A stretch of DNA of 64,000 bases from Saccharospirillum alexandrii (GTDB taxonomy: Bacteria > Pseudomonadota > Gammaproteobacteria > Pseudomonadales > Natronospirillaceae), in the NCBI RefSeq assembly GCF_004000275.1, contig NZ_RCIP01000001.1:1170749-1234748 (forward strand), given 5' to 3'. This document shows, in pieces, positions 26,082 to 34,482 of the stretch. Every line of letters begins with the position of its first letter. Position 1 is the first letter of the stretch. The notes below the pieces were generated by a model. The model saw only the letters and a program-made list of their open reading frames with translations. It was not told where the DNA came from and made no database searches. The position numbers and the translations under genes were made by a program.

Positions 26082-27623
26082 ATGTTTTCGATATTCGCCA
26101 GAATTTACAGCACCTGGGTTGGCATCTTACTGATCGCCGGCCTTGCGTTGTTTGTGGCCGTCACACTGGTCAACGATGCCCGTTTCAAACATTTCTCAGA
26201 CCCCTTGCTGAGTTCTACCGCCCGGTTTGTGCAACAGGGATACCAGCGCCAGGACACAGACGAACGCCGCAAGTCCTGGCTGGACCTGGTATCAACGTTG
26301 ACCGGTACCAACTGGGTCTCCGCCGACAATCCGCTACAGCAAGCCCAATACAGTGATGTTGACTGGGTCAGCGAAACGGCGCGCTTTATCCATCCTCTTG
26401 ATGACCGGCAGGCCGTTAGCGTCACCATCAGTGACTGGGAGCATCTGGCCACTGGTCTCGGCTTACTGGTGACTAACGAGCTGTCGTTGGTCCCGGCTGT
26501 GCAGCGGGAACAACGCCTGGCCGAGTTGAATGCCGACCTGGGCATCGGCATTGAGCGCCTGGGCTGGCGCAATGAAGGCCTGGGGTTTGTGCTTGAACGT
26601 GATCTGGACAACGGACAGGTCGTGGTCGACCGGAACAACACCCTGAAACAGTTTTTTGTCTATGTACCGGCCGGTTCCGAGCAAGCGCTCAGGCTCGGGC
26701 CATTTCAGGAATTCGTCTGGCTAACGCCCGATATGACATTGATCTTGCTGATCGGTTTTCTGAGCATTACGGCCCTCGCGCTCTGGCGAGTGCTGAGGCC
26801 ACTGCAATTTCGGCTGACTCGTATGAACCAGGCCATCGATACCATCGCCGAAACGGGGACATCGCCAGACCTGCCGGAAAATCAGAACGATGCACTGACC
26901 GAGATGTGGCGTCACATTCAATCGATGGCTGATCGTCTGATTCAACTTGCCGAGCAAAGCCAGCAACTGAACCAGGCGGTCTCCCACGATCTGAAAACCC
27001 CCTTGGCCAGAATGCAGTTTGCGCTGGCCATGCTCGACCCGGATGCCCCTCTGACGGCGCAACTGCAAGCCGATGTCCGCGAATTGAACCAACTGATTGA
27101 CGAATTGTTGCTGTACCATCAGTTGAGCCAGCAAAGCCCAGCCAGCGGTAGCGATCAGGACTCGGCCTACTGCTTTGTCAGCAATGAACTGAGCGACCTG
27201 GTTGATCGCATGCAACCGGGCAGTGGCACTCTTGATCTGGTGCTCGACCCCATCAATCGCGGCAGTATCGCTGCCCACCACTGGCGTCGACTGTGCCGCA
27301 ACCTGATCAGCAATGCTCTTCAGTACGGACAGGGACAAACGCGTGTCACTCTGAGCGCCCAGCCGCCACACCTGGTGCTCACCGTTGAAGACAACGGCCC
27401 GGGGTTCAGGGGCATGAGCCTTGATGACGCCATTCAACCCTTCGTGCGTGGCGACAAGGCGCGCAACCTGAGCCATAACGGTCATGGCATGGGGCTGGCC
27501 CTGGTCGCCACCCTGGTTCGTCATTACCAGGGTGAATTGACGCTCGGTCGCAGCGAGCTGGGGGGTGCCTCGGTAACGGTGTCACTCCCAGCCCTGACGC
27601 ATCAAGCTGAGGCAACCTCATGA
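26082..27623 (+). CDS. Sensor histidine kinase
   Basis: A 513-residue inner-membrane sensor. Transmembrane helices are at about residues 8-28 and 215-235; the intervening ~185 residues form a periplasmic sensor with no family I recognise. A HAMP-like linker is followed by H-box 'AVSHDLKTPLARM' with phosphoacceptor His302, N-box 'NLISNALQYG', G1 'VEDNGPGF' and G2 'GHGMGLALVATLV'. This is the PhoQ/EnvZ-type class. The ATG has GAGGG seven bases upstream. Its stop overlaps the following Asp-rich gene by four bases, and the cognate response regulator is the last gene of the same operon. Confidence 0.93.
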   Translation: MFSIFARIYSTWVGILLIAGLALFVAVTLVNDARFKHFSDPLLSSTARFVQQGYQRQDTDERRKSWLDLVSTLTGTNWVSADNPLQQAQYSDVDWVSETARFIHPLDDRQAVSVTISDWEHLATGLGLLVTNELSLVPAVQREQRLAELNADLGIGIERLGWRNEGLGFVLERDLDNGQVVVDRNNTLKQFFVYVPAGSEQALRLGPFQEFVWLTPDMTLILLIGFLSITALALWRVLRPLQFRLTRMNQAIDTIAETGTSPDLPENQNDALTEMWRHIQSMADRLIQLAEQSQQLNQAVSHDLKTPLARMQFALAMLDPDAPLTAQLQADVRELNQLIDELLLYHQLSQQSPASGSDQDSAYCFVSNELSDLVDRMQPGSGTLDLVLDPINRGSIAAHHWRRLCRNLISNALQYGQGQTRVTLSAQPPHLVLTVEDNGPGFRGMSLDDAIQPFVRGDKARNLSHNGHGMGLALVATLVRHYQGELTLGRSELGGASVTVSLPALTHQAEATS

Positions 27624-28108
27624 TGGGCCGTGAAGTGTGCACCCGGCTGTTTGAGACGCTGCTGTTCATGCTCCTGCTGAGCCTCGGCCCGGCTTTGGCC
27701 GAAGACGACTGGGGAGAGTGGGACGATCTTCCCGACAATCTGCTTGAATCGCAAAACGATGTCCGGTCACTTGAGGATTTATCGCAACAACTGGATCAGT
27801 TAATTGCCGACCGGGCCGGCGCTTCAGGGTCCACTCAGGAGCGCCTGCTGGAGCGCTGGTTAAGCCAGCTGGCCCCCGATGAACGTGAATCGCTGTCACT
27901 CGATACACTGCTGTCGCTGCCGGAAGACTGGACCGATGATCAGTTTGAAACCTGGTATGAATCACTGGGTGAAGACTCCGGGGTCAATAGCATCGACGAC
28001 GATCTTGATGATGATGAAGATGACGACGATCTGGACGATGATACCGAGCTGGAAGACAGCGGCACAGACGATGATAGGGATGAAGAGGACGACGATGACA
28101 ATGAATAA
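27620..28108 (+). CDS. Secreted Asp-rich small protein within the two-component operon
   Basis: A 162-residue protein with an N-terminal Sec signal ('FETLLFMLLLSLGPALAEDD', cleavage expected after ALA). The mature protein begins with an acidic stretch and a short helical middle ('SLEDLSQQLDQLIADRAG'), then ends in a tail of about 40 residues that is almost wholly Asp and Glu. No known domain is seen. The start overlaps the kinase stop (ATGA) and the end overlaps the next gene, so translation is coupled. Position between kinase and regulator suggests it tunes signal detection, for example by binding divalent cations in the periplasm. That role is an inference. Confidence 0.7.
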   Translation: MMGREVCTRLFETLLFMLLLSLGPALAEDDWGEWDDLPDNLLESQNDVRSLEDLSQQLDQLIADRAGASGSTQERLLERWLSQLAPDERESLSLDTLLSLPEDWTDDQFETWYESLGEDSGVNSIDDDLDDDEDDDDLDDDTELEDSGTDDDRDEEDDDDNE

Positions 28109-29174
28109 ACGCCTATTACTATTTAAGCGTCTGCGACCTGCCCTGTGGCTGATTTTATTGCTGCCAGTTATGGCTATCGCCGAAACCGACTGGTCAGAGG
28201 AACTGACCGCCATTCAGCAATTGCAGGCCGACGGGAACGTCGTACAAGCCGTCATCGACCTGGAAGCCCTGCACAGCCAAAACCCGACCGCTGCCCGCCT
28301 GAAGCTGGAACTGGCAGTACTTTACCTACAACTGAACCAGCCAGACACCGCTGAACGCTATCTGGCTGACGTACTGGCCGACCCCGACTTACCGGTGCGG
28401 GTGCGCATCAACACCCAGGTGCTGCTGATACAGGCACAGGAAGCCCAGACAGTAAGCGACTATCAGTTCAGCAGTTATCTGGAACTCAGTGCCGGGCAGA
28501 CTGAGCAGGCGAACAGTGGCTATGCTCAGGTCGGAGGCCAGGGCCAGCTACTGCTGCCTAAAACCGTGTTCTATTCCACCCGGCAATCCTACACCGTGCG
28601 ACCGCTGATTCAGATGACGGCCTTGTCTCGCCATTACCCGGGCAGAACCGATTCGCCCTGGCTTGGGCGGCTGGAGGGCGGGTTTTCGGTGCGCAACCCC
28701 AACGCCATAGTACAACTGACCCTGGGTTTGCAACACGACGACACTCTGGATGGCTGGCTCGGCCGGGTCGCTTTCGCACAAAGCATGGGGGCGTTTCGAG
28801 TACGCCTCGCCCATGATCAGTTCTGGCATGATCAGGGCCTCGAAAGCGACAGCCGCGCTGCGCTATCGGCGGCAGTGGGCACGCGCAGCCGGGCGAGCCT
28901 GTTCTGGGAAAGCGAGCACCGCAGACTGGACGCCAACGCGACCACCACCACCGACCATGATCTGGGGGTCGGCATCAGCAGCGACTTTGCTGCCTGGGAG
29001 ACGGAATTCAACCTGGTGCAATCGCTGACCCGCGACCAGCTTGGACTGGAGAACCGCGTCATCTGGCAGCTTGCTCCGGACTGGCGCTTGCGGCTGCGAG
29101 TTGATCTGACCGACCTGACTGAGACCGATCCACTGAGCTATGCTGCATCGATCAGCCTGCGATGGACCCCATAG
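28095..29174 (+). CDS. TPR-containing predicted outer-membrane beta-barrel protein
   Basis: A 359-residue exported protein. After a signal peptide ('ALWLILLLPVMAIAE'), residues about 25-115 contain TPR-like helices ('AIQQLQADGNVVQAVIDLEALHSQ', 'LAVLYLQLNQPDTAERYLADVLADP'). From about 125 to the end the pattern is of alternating amphipathic strands ending in Trp-Thr-Pro ('LSYAASISLRWTP'), like a porin or surface-lipoprotein-assembly-modifier barrel. The ATG at 28095 has AGAGG six bases upstream; 28101 is an alternative two codons later. It overlaps the Asp-rich gene. Function is not known; the architecture resembles Slam-type (TPR plus barrel) proteins but is shorter. Confidence 0.7.
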   Translation: MTMNKRLLLFKRLRPALWLILLLPVMAIAETDWSEELTAIQQLQADGNVVQAVIDLEALHSQNPTAARLKLELAVLYLQLNQPDTAERYLADVLADPDLPVRVRINTQVLLIQAQEAQTVSDYQFSSYLELSAGQTEQANSGYAQVGGQGQLLLPKTVFYSTRQSYTVRPLIQMTALSRHYPGRTDSPWLGRLEGGFSVRNPNAIVQLTLGLQHDDTLDGWLGRVAFAQSMGAFRVRLAHDQFWHDQGLESDSRAALSAAVGTRSRASLFWESEHRRLDANATTTTDHDLGVGISSDFAAWETEFNLVQSLTRDQLGLENRVIWQLAPDWRLRLRVDLTDLTETDPLSYAASISLRWTP

Positions 29175-29184
29175 GAACCCGACC

Positions 29185-29931
29185 ATGACGTTCTCCAACT
29201 CCAGTGATAAAACAACGACCGGCGAAGCCGAAGCAAGTCAGGCCAGCTATGGCCGACTGGTTCTGGTTGAAGACGATGTCGCCCTGAGCGATCTGACCCG
29301 ACAATACCTCACCCGCGAAGGGTTCGAGGTGCAGACCGTCGCCGATGGCCTTCAGGCGCCAGACCGCATTCAGGCCTGGGCACCGGACCTGGTGATTCTG
29401 GACATTATGTTGCCGGGGCAGGATGGCCTGGAAGTGTGCCGCCAGATCCAGAAGTTTTACCAGGGGCCAATTCTGTTTCTGACCGCTCGTGGTGAATCCC
29501 TGGACGAAATTCTCGGGCTGGAACTGGGGGCTGACGATTACCTGACCAAACCCGTCGAACCCCGGGTCCTGCTGGCGCGAATCAAGGCGCATCTGCGTCG
29601 CAGCCGCCGTATCACCGCTCCATCGGGCGTCAGCGACGGCACTGTGCTCGATTGGCTCAACGTCGATAAGCGCAATTTAAAAGTCACCTGCCAGGGCCGG
29701 GATGTTGAACTGACCCAGCCGGAATTCAACCTGTTGTGCCTGCTGTACGATCAGCCCGGCGTGATTCACAGCCGCGATGACATCATGAAAGCACTGCGCG
29801 GCATAGAGTACGATGGGGTATCACGCACCGTGGACATTCTGGTATCCGGCATTCGTCAGAAGCTTGGGCTGGAGAACGCAATACGAACCGTGCGGGGCAA
29901 GGGTTATTTGCTCGTGGAATCCCCTTTCTGA
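29185..29931 (+). CDS. OmpR/PhoB-family response regulator
   Basis: A 248-residue DNA-binding regulator. The receiver domain (about residues 24-140) has the acidic pair 'VEDDVALSD', phosphoacceptor Asp73 in 'VILDIMLPGQDG' and the conserved Lys in 'LTKPVEPRVLLAR'. The C-terminal winged helix ('LTQPEFNLLCLLYDQPG', 'VSRTVDILVSGIRQKLG', 'RTVRGKGYLL') is of OmpR type. The N-terminus carries an extra ~22-residue Ser/Thr-rich leader. The ATG at 29185 has AGGAA upstream, and an open extension to 29140 overlaps the previous gene. It is the last gene of the kinase operon, placed after two exported proteins instead of beside the kinase. Confidence 0.93.
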   Translation: MTFSNSSDKTTTGEAEASQASYGRLVLVEDDVALSDLTRQYLTREGFEVQTVADGLQAPDRIQAWAPDLVILDIMLPGQDGLEVCRQIQKFYQGPILFLTARGESLDEILGLELGADDYLTKPVEPRVLLARIKAHLRRSRRITAPSGVSDGTVLDWLNVDKRNLKVTCQGRDVELTQPEFNLLCLLYDQPGVIHSRDDIMKALRGIEYDGVSRTVDILVSGIRQKLGLENAIRTVRGKGYLLVESPF

Positions 29932-30011
29932 CTCGACCACTGTGACGCTGATTTGTCAGCGCCGTGCCATTTTCATAAACTGAGCGGCCATCCGATCAAC
30001 CGAGTCGCTCC

Positions 30012-30929
30012 ATGGTTCACGCCATTGCATCACACCTGATGGGCGCTGTTGCTGCCCTGGCCCTGTTGGGCCATACCCTGTTTCTCGGGGTCTTTCTTTA
30101 TATCTTTATACTGCTGCGGTTGTTACTTCAGTTTCCCGCCGGGCAACGCTGGGTTAACCCCTGCATCACTGAAATCGCCGCACTGTGGATGGGCGGTATC
30201 CTATGGTGGATGCGGCGAATGCAAACAACCCGTTGGGACATCCAGGGACTGGGCCAGCTCAACCCCAGGGGCTGGTATCTGCTTACTGTCAATCACCAGT
30301 CCTGGGCCGATATATTTGTGTTGTTCCAGGCCTATCACCGAAAGATTCCGTTGCTGAAATTTTTTATCAAGAAGCAAATGGCCCGCATTCCTGTGGTCGG
30401 CCAGGCCTGGTGGGCCCTCGATTTTCCTTTTATGGAGCGTCATTCCAAAGCCTACCTGGAGAAACACCCGGAGAAAGCTGGTCAGGATCTGCTGGCCACT
30501 CAACGCGCCTGCGAAAAGTTTTCCGAAATGCCTACCAGCGTCGTTAATTTTCTGGAAGGCACCCGATTTTCGCCGCTCAAACACCAGCAACAGAGCTCCC
30601 CATTCCGGCATTTGCTCAGGCCCAAGGCCGGCGGCATCGCCTTTACCATTAGGGCGCTGGGCAGCAAATTCAGCGCGCTGACGAACGTCACCATCGTCTA
30701 CCCTCAGGGCGTCCCCTCATTTTGGGATCTGCTGTGCGGGCGCATGAACCATGTGATTATGAGCGTTGAAGAAATCGCCATTCCCGATCACTTCAGCCGG
30801 GGCGATTACCAGAATGACGATGTCTTTCGCCAGGAAGTGCAGGAGTGGGTGCATTCCATCTGGGCTCGAAAAGACGGGCTCATCGAAGCCTGCCTGAGGG
30901 AACACCAGCCTCACTCAAAGGCGGGTTAA
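30012..30929 (+). CDS. 1-acyl-sn-glycerol-3-phosphate acyltransferase family protein (YihG-like)
   Basis: A 305-residue membrane-associated acyltransferase of phospholipid metabolism. The LPLAT motifs are intact: 'NHQSWADIFVL' (HX4D, catalytic His and Asp), 'FIKKQMARIPVVGQ', 'NFLEGTRFSP' and a later 'IVYPQG'. The N-terminal ~45 residues are hydrophobic and anchor it in the inner membrane. The length and the 'LKFFIKKQMARIPVVGQAWWALDFPFMERHS' region resemble E. coli YihG more than PlsC. It is transcribed alone and its stop overlaps the convergent moaE end by four bases. Confidence 0.88.
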   Translation: MVHAIASHLMGAVAALALLGHTLFLGVFLYIFILLRLLLQFPAGQRWVNPCITEIAALWMGGILWWMRRMQTTRWDIQGLGQLNPRGWYLLTVNHQSWADIFVLFQAYHRKIPLLKFFIKKQMARIPVVGQAWWALDFPFMERHSKAYLEKHPEKAGQDLLATQRACEKFSEMPTSVVNFLEGTRFSPLKHQQQSSPFRHLLRPKAGGIAFTIRALGSKFSALTNVTIVYPQGVPSFWDLLCGRMNHVIMSVEEIAIPDHFSRGDYQNDDVFRQEVQEWVHSIWARKDGLIEACLREHQPHSKAG

Positions 30930-31393
30930 CGCCAGCGTTCCGCCAGTGTGGTGTCACTCTGTCGCGCATCGAGCCAGCGCGAGGTACCGTCCGGACCGGT
31001 TTCTTTTTTCCAGAACGGTGCCTCGGTTTTCAGAACGTCCATCAAAAAAGCTGCACCATCAAACGCCGCTTGCCGGTGGGGGCTGCTGACACCGACAAAG
31101 ACAATCTGGTCAGCCGGGTGCAAGTCGCCCACCCTGTGAACAACACGCACCCGGTTTAGCGGCCAGCGCCCGGCCGCCTGCTCTGCCAGATGTTGCAGAA
31201 CCGATTCGGTCATGCCCGGATAATGCTCCAGATGCAGGCCATGAACCGCTTCTCCCTCGTTGAGGTCTCGCACCCGGCCGACAAAGAACACCACGGCGCC
31301 GTCATCGGTGTTGTGAGAACAGAGGGCATCGTATTCAGCCTGAACATCAAAATCGTCCGAGCCAACGCGTACCTCTATAGCCGTTGTTCGCAT
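30926..31393 (-). CDS. moaE: Molybdopterin synthase large subunit MoaE
   Basis: A 155-residue catalytic subunit of molybdopterin synthase, which with MoaD inserts two sulfurs into cyclic pyranopterin monophosphate. Typical blocks are 'GAVVFFVGRVRDLNEGE', 'LEHYPGMTE', 'RVVHRVGDLHPADQIVFVGVSSPHR' and 'LKTEAPFWKKE', which holds the active-site Lys pair. It is the last gene of the moa operon, three bases after moaD. Confidence 0.96.
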   Translation of the reverse strand: MRTTAIEVRVGSDDFDVQAEYDALCSHNTDDGAVVFFVGRVRDLNEGEAVHGLHLEHYPGMTESVLQHLAEQAAGRWPLNRVRVVHRVGDLHPADQIVFVGVSSPHRQAAFDGAAFLMDVLKTEAPFWKKETGPDGTSRWLDARQSDTTLAERWR

Positions 31394-31396
31394 GAC

Positions 31397-31651
31397 TCAA
31401 CCTCCGGTTACGGGTGGAAACAGTGCGACTTCGTCGCCCGGTAGAAGCGTCGCATTAGATGAGGTCATGTTTTGATTCACGGCCGTCATCAGCTTACCCT
31501 GCAGTGCCGGTTGCCACTGAGGGTGCGCCTTGACCAGCCAGTCAAGCAGTGCATCGAGGTCGGGCACTTCCTCAGCCGGAATGTTGAGGCTGGAGACCCC
31601 GAGCTCTTCTCGCAAACGGGCAAAAAACTTTACCTGAACCGGTTCAGACAT
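31397..31651 (-). CDS. moaD: Molybdopterin synthase sulfur carrier subunit MoaD
   Basis: An 84-residue ubiquitin-fold sulfur carrier ending in 'FPPVTGG'. The terminal Gly-Gly is needed for thiocarboxylation. The ATG at 31651 lies inside the 3' end of moaC, an eight-base overlap that suggests translational coupling. '[21 protein letters not shown]' is the standard N-terminal strand pair. Confidence 0.93.
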   Translation of the reverse strand: MSEPVQVKFFARLREELGVSSLNIPAEEVPDLDALLDWLVKAHPQWQPALQGKLMTAVNQNMTSSNATLLPGDEVALFPPVTGG

Positions 31652-32135
31652 CAGCAACCTCGTCCGCTGTCCAGTGACCTGTTTTGCCGCCTTGTTTCTC
31701 CAGCACCCTAAGGCCTTCAATGCACATGCCCGGGTCGACCGCTTTGACCATGTCAAACAAGGTCAGTGCAGTGACCGAAGCCGCGGTCAGCGCTTCCATC
31801 TCGACCCCGGTTTTGCCATCGAGCTTGCACCGGGTTTCGATGCGCACACGCCCCTGCACACGCTGCAGTTCAAGCTCGACGCCGATCTTGCTCAGCATCA
31901 GCGGGTGGCAAAGGGGAATCAGTTGAGGTGTCAGTTTGGCACCCTGAATGCCAGCCACCCGGGCCACCCCGAAAATGTCGCCCTTGTGGTGACCGCCCTG
32001 TTCGATCAGAGTCAGCGCGGCCTCGTTCATGGTCACAAAGGCTTCGGCCCTGGCTTCACGCTGTGACACCGCCTTGCCGGAGACATCGACCATGTTGGCT
32101 TCACCCCGGTCGTTCAGGTGACTGAATTCGCTCAT
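31644..32135 (-). CDS. moaC: Cyclic pyranopterin monophosphate synthase MoaC
   Basis: A 163-residue enzyme for the second step of molybdopterin synthesis, acting with MoaA. '[20 protein letters not shown]' near the N-terminus, '[18 protein letters not shown]' and '[25 protein letters not shown]' are the family marks, including the catalytic Lys in the last block. Its start overlaps the moaB stop by four bases (ATGA) and its end overlaps moaD. Confidence 0.97.
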   Translation of the reverse strand: MSEFSHLNDRGEANMVDVSGKAVSQREARAEAFVTMNEAALTLIEQGGHHKGDIFGVARVAGIQGAKLTPQLIPLCHPLMLSKIGVELELQRVQGRVRIETRCKLDGKTGVEMEALTAASVTALTLFDMVKAVDPGMCIEGLRVLEKQGGKTGHWTADEVADV

Positions 32136-32668
32136 AAGACCACCGCCTTCAACTGACCGACGAAATTACAGGGCTTGTGCGTGGAGTCGAGCTGTTCGCG
32201 AATGATGCCTTCCCAGCCGGTTCGGCAGGCGCCGGTTGAACCTGGCAAACAGAACACCAGCGTACCGTTGGCAAGCCCGGCCAGAGCCCGGCTCTGTACC
32301 GTCGAGGTGCCAATTTCCTGGTAGGAAAGCTGCCTGAACAATTCACCAAAGCCTTCAATGTGCTTATCGAACAGAGGTGCAACGGCTTCGGGCGTCGAAT
32401 CACGACCGGTAAAGCCGGTGCCTCCGGTCATCAGTACCACCTGGGCATCGGCCGAGGCGATCCAGCGTGACAGGTGGGCCCGCAGTTGGTATACCTCGTC
32501 TTTTTCGATCATCGTTTCAATGACCTTATGCCCGGCCGCAGCAGCAGCGTCTGCCAGATACTGACCGGACGTATCGTTGTGCGGGCCGCGCGTATCAGAC
32601 ACCGTTAGCACCACCACGTTCAGGGCTTGCGGCGATGGGTTTGTCTCCGGGTTTATCGGCTTAGTCAC
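32132..32668 (-). CDS. moaB: Molybdopterin adenylyltransferase-like protein MoaB
   Basis: A 178-residue MogA/MoaB fold protein. '[18 protein letters not shown]' and '[20 protein letters not shown]' are the two signature loops, the second binding molybdopterin. In E. coli MoaB itself is dispensable; in organisms lacking MogA this family adenylates molybdopterin, which may be the case here as no mogA is in view. It overlaps moaC by four bases. Confidence 0.93.
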   Translation of the reverse strand: MTKPINPETNPSPQALNVVVLTVSDTRGPHNDTSGQYLADAAAAAGHKVIETMIEKDEVYQLRAHLSRWIASADAQVVLMTGGTGFTGRDSTPEAVAPLFDKHIEGFGELFRQLSYQEIGTSTVQSRALAGLANGTLVFCLPGSTGACRTGWEGIIREQLDSTHKPCNFVGQLKAVVL

Positions 32669-32704
32669 CGGTCTCTCCTCTGGGCTTGCCTGGCTGTTTG
32701 CGCT

Positions 32705-33259
32705 TCATCTCAGGCGCAGTGCCTGAAACGCAGCCCAGTCTTCAGGCGTATTTAGGTTGAGGCGGTCGCGTTCATCCAAAGGCTCAGTGAGCCACCGCCC
32801 GTTAAAATGTGACATCAAGGCACGCAGGGACCTGGGACCATCTGGCTGATTCAGCCAGGTGGCCAGTGTTTCCCGGAGTGCTGCTGCAGCTGGCACAGCC
32901 AGCGGTAGCGGTGCATTGCTGTAAGCCACGGGGGGTGACCCGGCCTTCATGCATTGCTCCAGCCGGCGCAAGCGGTCCAGCGGCAGCGCGGGCATATCCA
33001 CCGGTATGACCAGCCAGAATGCGGCTTCCGGATGGTGCCTCAGTGCGCTGTACAATCCGGCCAGGGGGCCCCGAAAATCGGGCCAGGCATCGGCGATGCC
33101 GCCTGGCCCGCTGTGCCAGACCGGCAGGCCGAGTGCGGACAGGCGCTGGCGTTGCCAGTTCAGCAGGGTGGTATCCGCGATTGGCAGCTGCGCCTTGTCG
33201 GTACCCATGCGTCGGCTGCGGCCGCCGGCCAGAATCAGCACAGCCCCCTGTTCAGTCAT
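32705..33259 (-). CDS. mobA: Molybdenum cofactor guanylyltransferase MobA
   Basis: A 184-residue GTP:Moco guanylyltransferase that makes the MGD form used by DMSO-reductase-family enzymes. The nucleotide-binding N-terminus 'LILAGGRSRRMGTDKAQLP' is unmistakable, as is 'PVDMPALP' near residue 90. It lies between moaA and moaB, 15 bases from moaA. Confidence 0.92.
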   Translation of the reverse strand: MTEQGAVLILAGGRSRRMGTDKAQLPIADTTLLNWQRQRLSALGLPVWHSGPGGIADAWPDFRGPLAGLYSALRHHPEAAFWLVIPVDMPALPLDRLRRLEQCMKAGSPPVAYSNAPLPLAVPAAAALRETLATWLNQPDGPRSLRALMSHFNGRWLTEPLDERDRLNLNTPEDWAAFQALRLR

Positions 33260-33274
33260 GACTGTCCACCGCCG

Positions 33275-34243
33275 TCAGCCTCCGATGATGCTCAGATTCT
33301 GGGTGCCACCGGTTTGGCCGTCGTGCAGCAAATGACTCGGCGCTTTGTGCCTGAGCAACGCGGTCAGTCTGTCTTGCAGTTCCGTCGTGGCCACGTGGGG
33401 TTGCATCCAGGGACGAACGTCCAGCCCACCGTCTGAAAACAGGCACAGATGCAGCTTTCCCGTTGAGGAAATGCGCAGCCGGTTGCAACTGGAGCAGAAA
33501 TCCTGACTGTAAGGCATGATCAGGCCAATACGACCCTGATAGTCCGGGTGCCAGAACTCCTCGGCAGGCCCGGCATCCCGGCGTCGCTGCACGGCTTGCC
33601 AGCCTGCAGCCAACAATTGCTGTTTCACGGTCTGGCCGCTGATGTGATGCTCTCGAAAGAAGGCCGGGTGATCGCCAGTCTCCATGACCTCGATAAAACG
33701 CAAGGTGACCGGGGTGGTCTTCAGCCAATCCAGAAAAGAGGCCAGTTGATCGGGCAGACCACGCATCAACACGGCATTGACCTTGACTGACACGCCCTCT
33801 GCGAGTGCCGCCTCCAGCCCGCGCAGTATTTCTGGCAAGCGGTTATGCCCTGTTATGGAATGAAATTCGGCCGGGTCCAGGCTATCGATGGAAACATTCA
33901 GTTGGTTTAACCCGGCCTGTCGCCAGCGGGCAATGCGCTCAGCCAACCGGTAACCATTGGTCGTGAGCGCCACGGTCCGGATACCCGGGGTTTGAGCGGC
34001 TGCGCTGATGATCTCCGGCAAATCACGGCGCAGGCCTGGTTCCCCGCCCGTAATACGGACCTTTTCAGTACCAAGGGCCGCAAAGGCCGTTAGCGTCTGT
34101 CTGATTTCGGGCAGCGTAAGAAAGGACTGATCAGGTTTACCCTGATAGCCATCTGGCAGGCAATAGGTGCAACGAAAATTGCACACATCGGTTACCGACA
34201 GCCGCAGGTAATAGAACCGGCGGCCCATCGCGTCTTCTAACAT
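33275..34243 (-). CDS. moaA: GTP 3',8-cyclase MoaA (radical SAM)
   Basis: A 322-residue radical SAM enzyme for the first step of Moco synthesis. The SAM cluster motif 'CNFRCTYC' is at residues 21-28 (Cys21, Cys25, Cys28) and the second cluster lies in 'CSSCNRLRIS...LHLC' near 250-270. The C-terminus ends in Gly-Gly ('LSIIGG'), as required for activity in this family. It is the first gene of the operon. The leader directly upstream contains a candidate Moco riboswitch, and the sequence GGAAAGGTG just ahead of the ATG can serve as ribosome site. Confidence 0.96.
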   Translation of the reverse strand: MLEDAMGRRFYYLRLSVTDVCNFRCTYCLPDGYQGKPDQSFLTLPEIRQTLTAFAALGTEKVRITGGEPGLRRDLPEIISAAAQTPGIRTVALTTNGYRLAERIARWRQAGLNQLNVSIDSLDPAEFHSITGHNRLPEILRGLEAALAEGVSVKVNAVLMRGLPDQLASFLDWLKTTPVTLRFIEVMETGDHPAFFREHHISGQTVKQQLLAAGWQAVQRRRDAGPAEEFWHPDYQGRIGLIMPYSQDFCSSCNRLRISSTGKLHLCLFSDGGLDVRPWMQPHVATTELQDRLTALLRHKAPSHLLHDGQTGGTQNLSIIGG

Positions 34244-34370
34244 GCATCACCTTTCCAAGTCGGGAGGCTGACGCGTTTCCGCGGCAACCCTGTTGTTCTT
34301 CACCGCAGGTGTCGAACAAGGCCCTGGCGTCATATCACGATTGACGTAGACCACCAGGGCTCGGTGGTTT
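34244..34370 (-). promoter_or_regulatory. Candidate Moco riboswitch in the moaA leader
   Basis: The minus-strand leader can fold into several consecutive stems: GCCCTGG/CCAGGGC enclosing CGTCA/TGACG, TTGTTC/GAACAA enclosing CACC/GGTG, and a GNRA-type hairpin CGCG-GAAA-CGCG. The last is followed by CAGCCTCCCGACTTGGAAAGGTG next to the start codon, written here as CAGCCTCCC, GACTT and GGAAAGGTG. A CACC near 34365 can pair with the final GGTG, closing the structure over the ribosome site. Position ahead of moaA and a GNRA hairpin before CCTCCC and GGAAAGGT agree with the Moco RNA motif as I remember it; I could not align it to a model. Confidence 0.55.
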
Positions 34371-34482
34371 GAAGTTCAGAGTATTGTGCTGTCTGTTTGT
34401 CGCCTCCGCTCACTGGGTGAGCGTGTTAATCAGGTTGCTGGAATCATACCCAGGCCGCTGCCGGTGCACAATGGCCGTGGTT

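Noticed and set aside
24874-28108. Sequencing or assembly artefact in the GAC/GAT-rich tracts
   Set aside because: Frames stay open through both genes, codons alternate between GAC and GAT, and signal peptides and stops fit, so the tracts look genuine.
31651-31756. N-terminal extension of MoaD
   Set aside because: The extra 35 residues are basic, lie wholly over moaC and have no counterpart in MoaD proteins.
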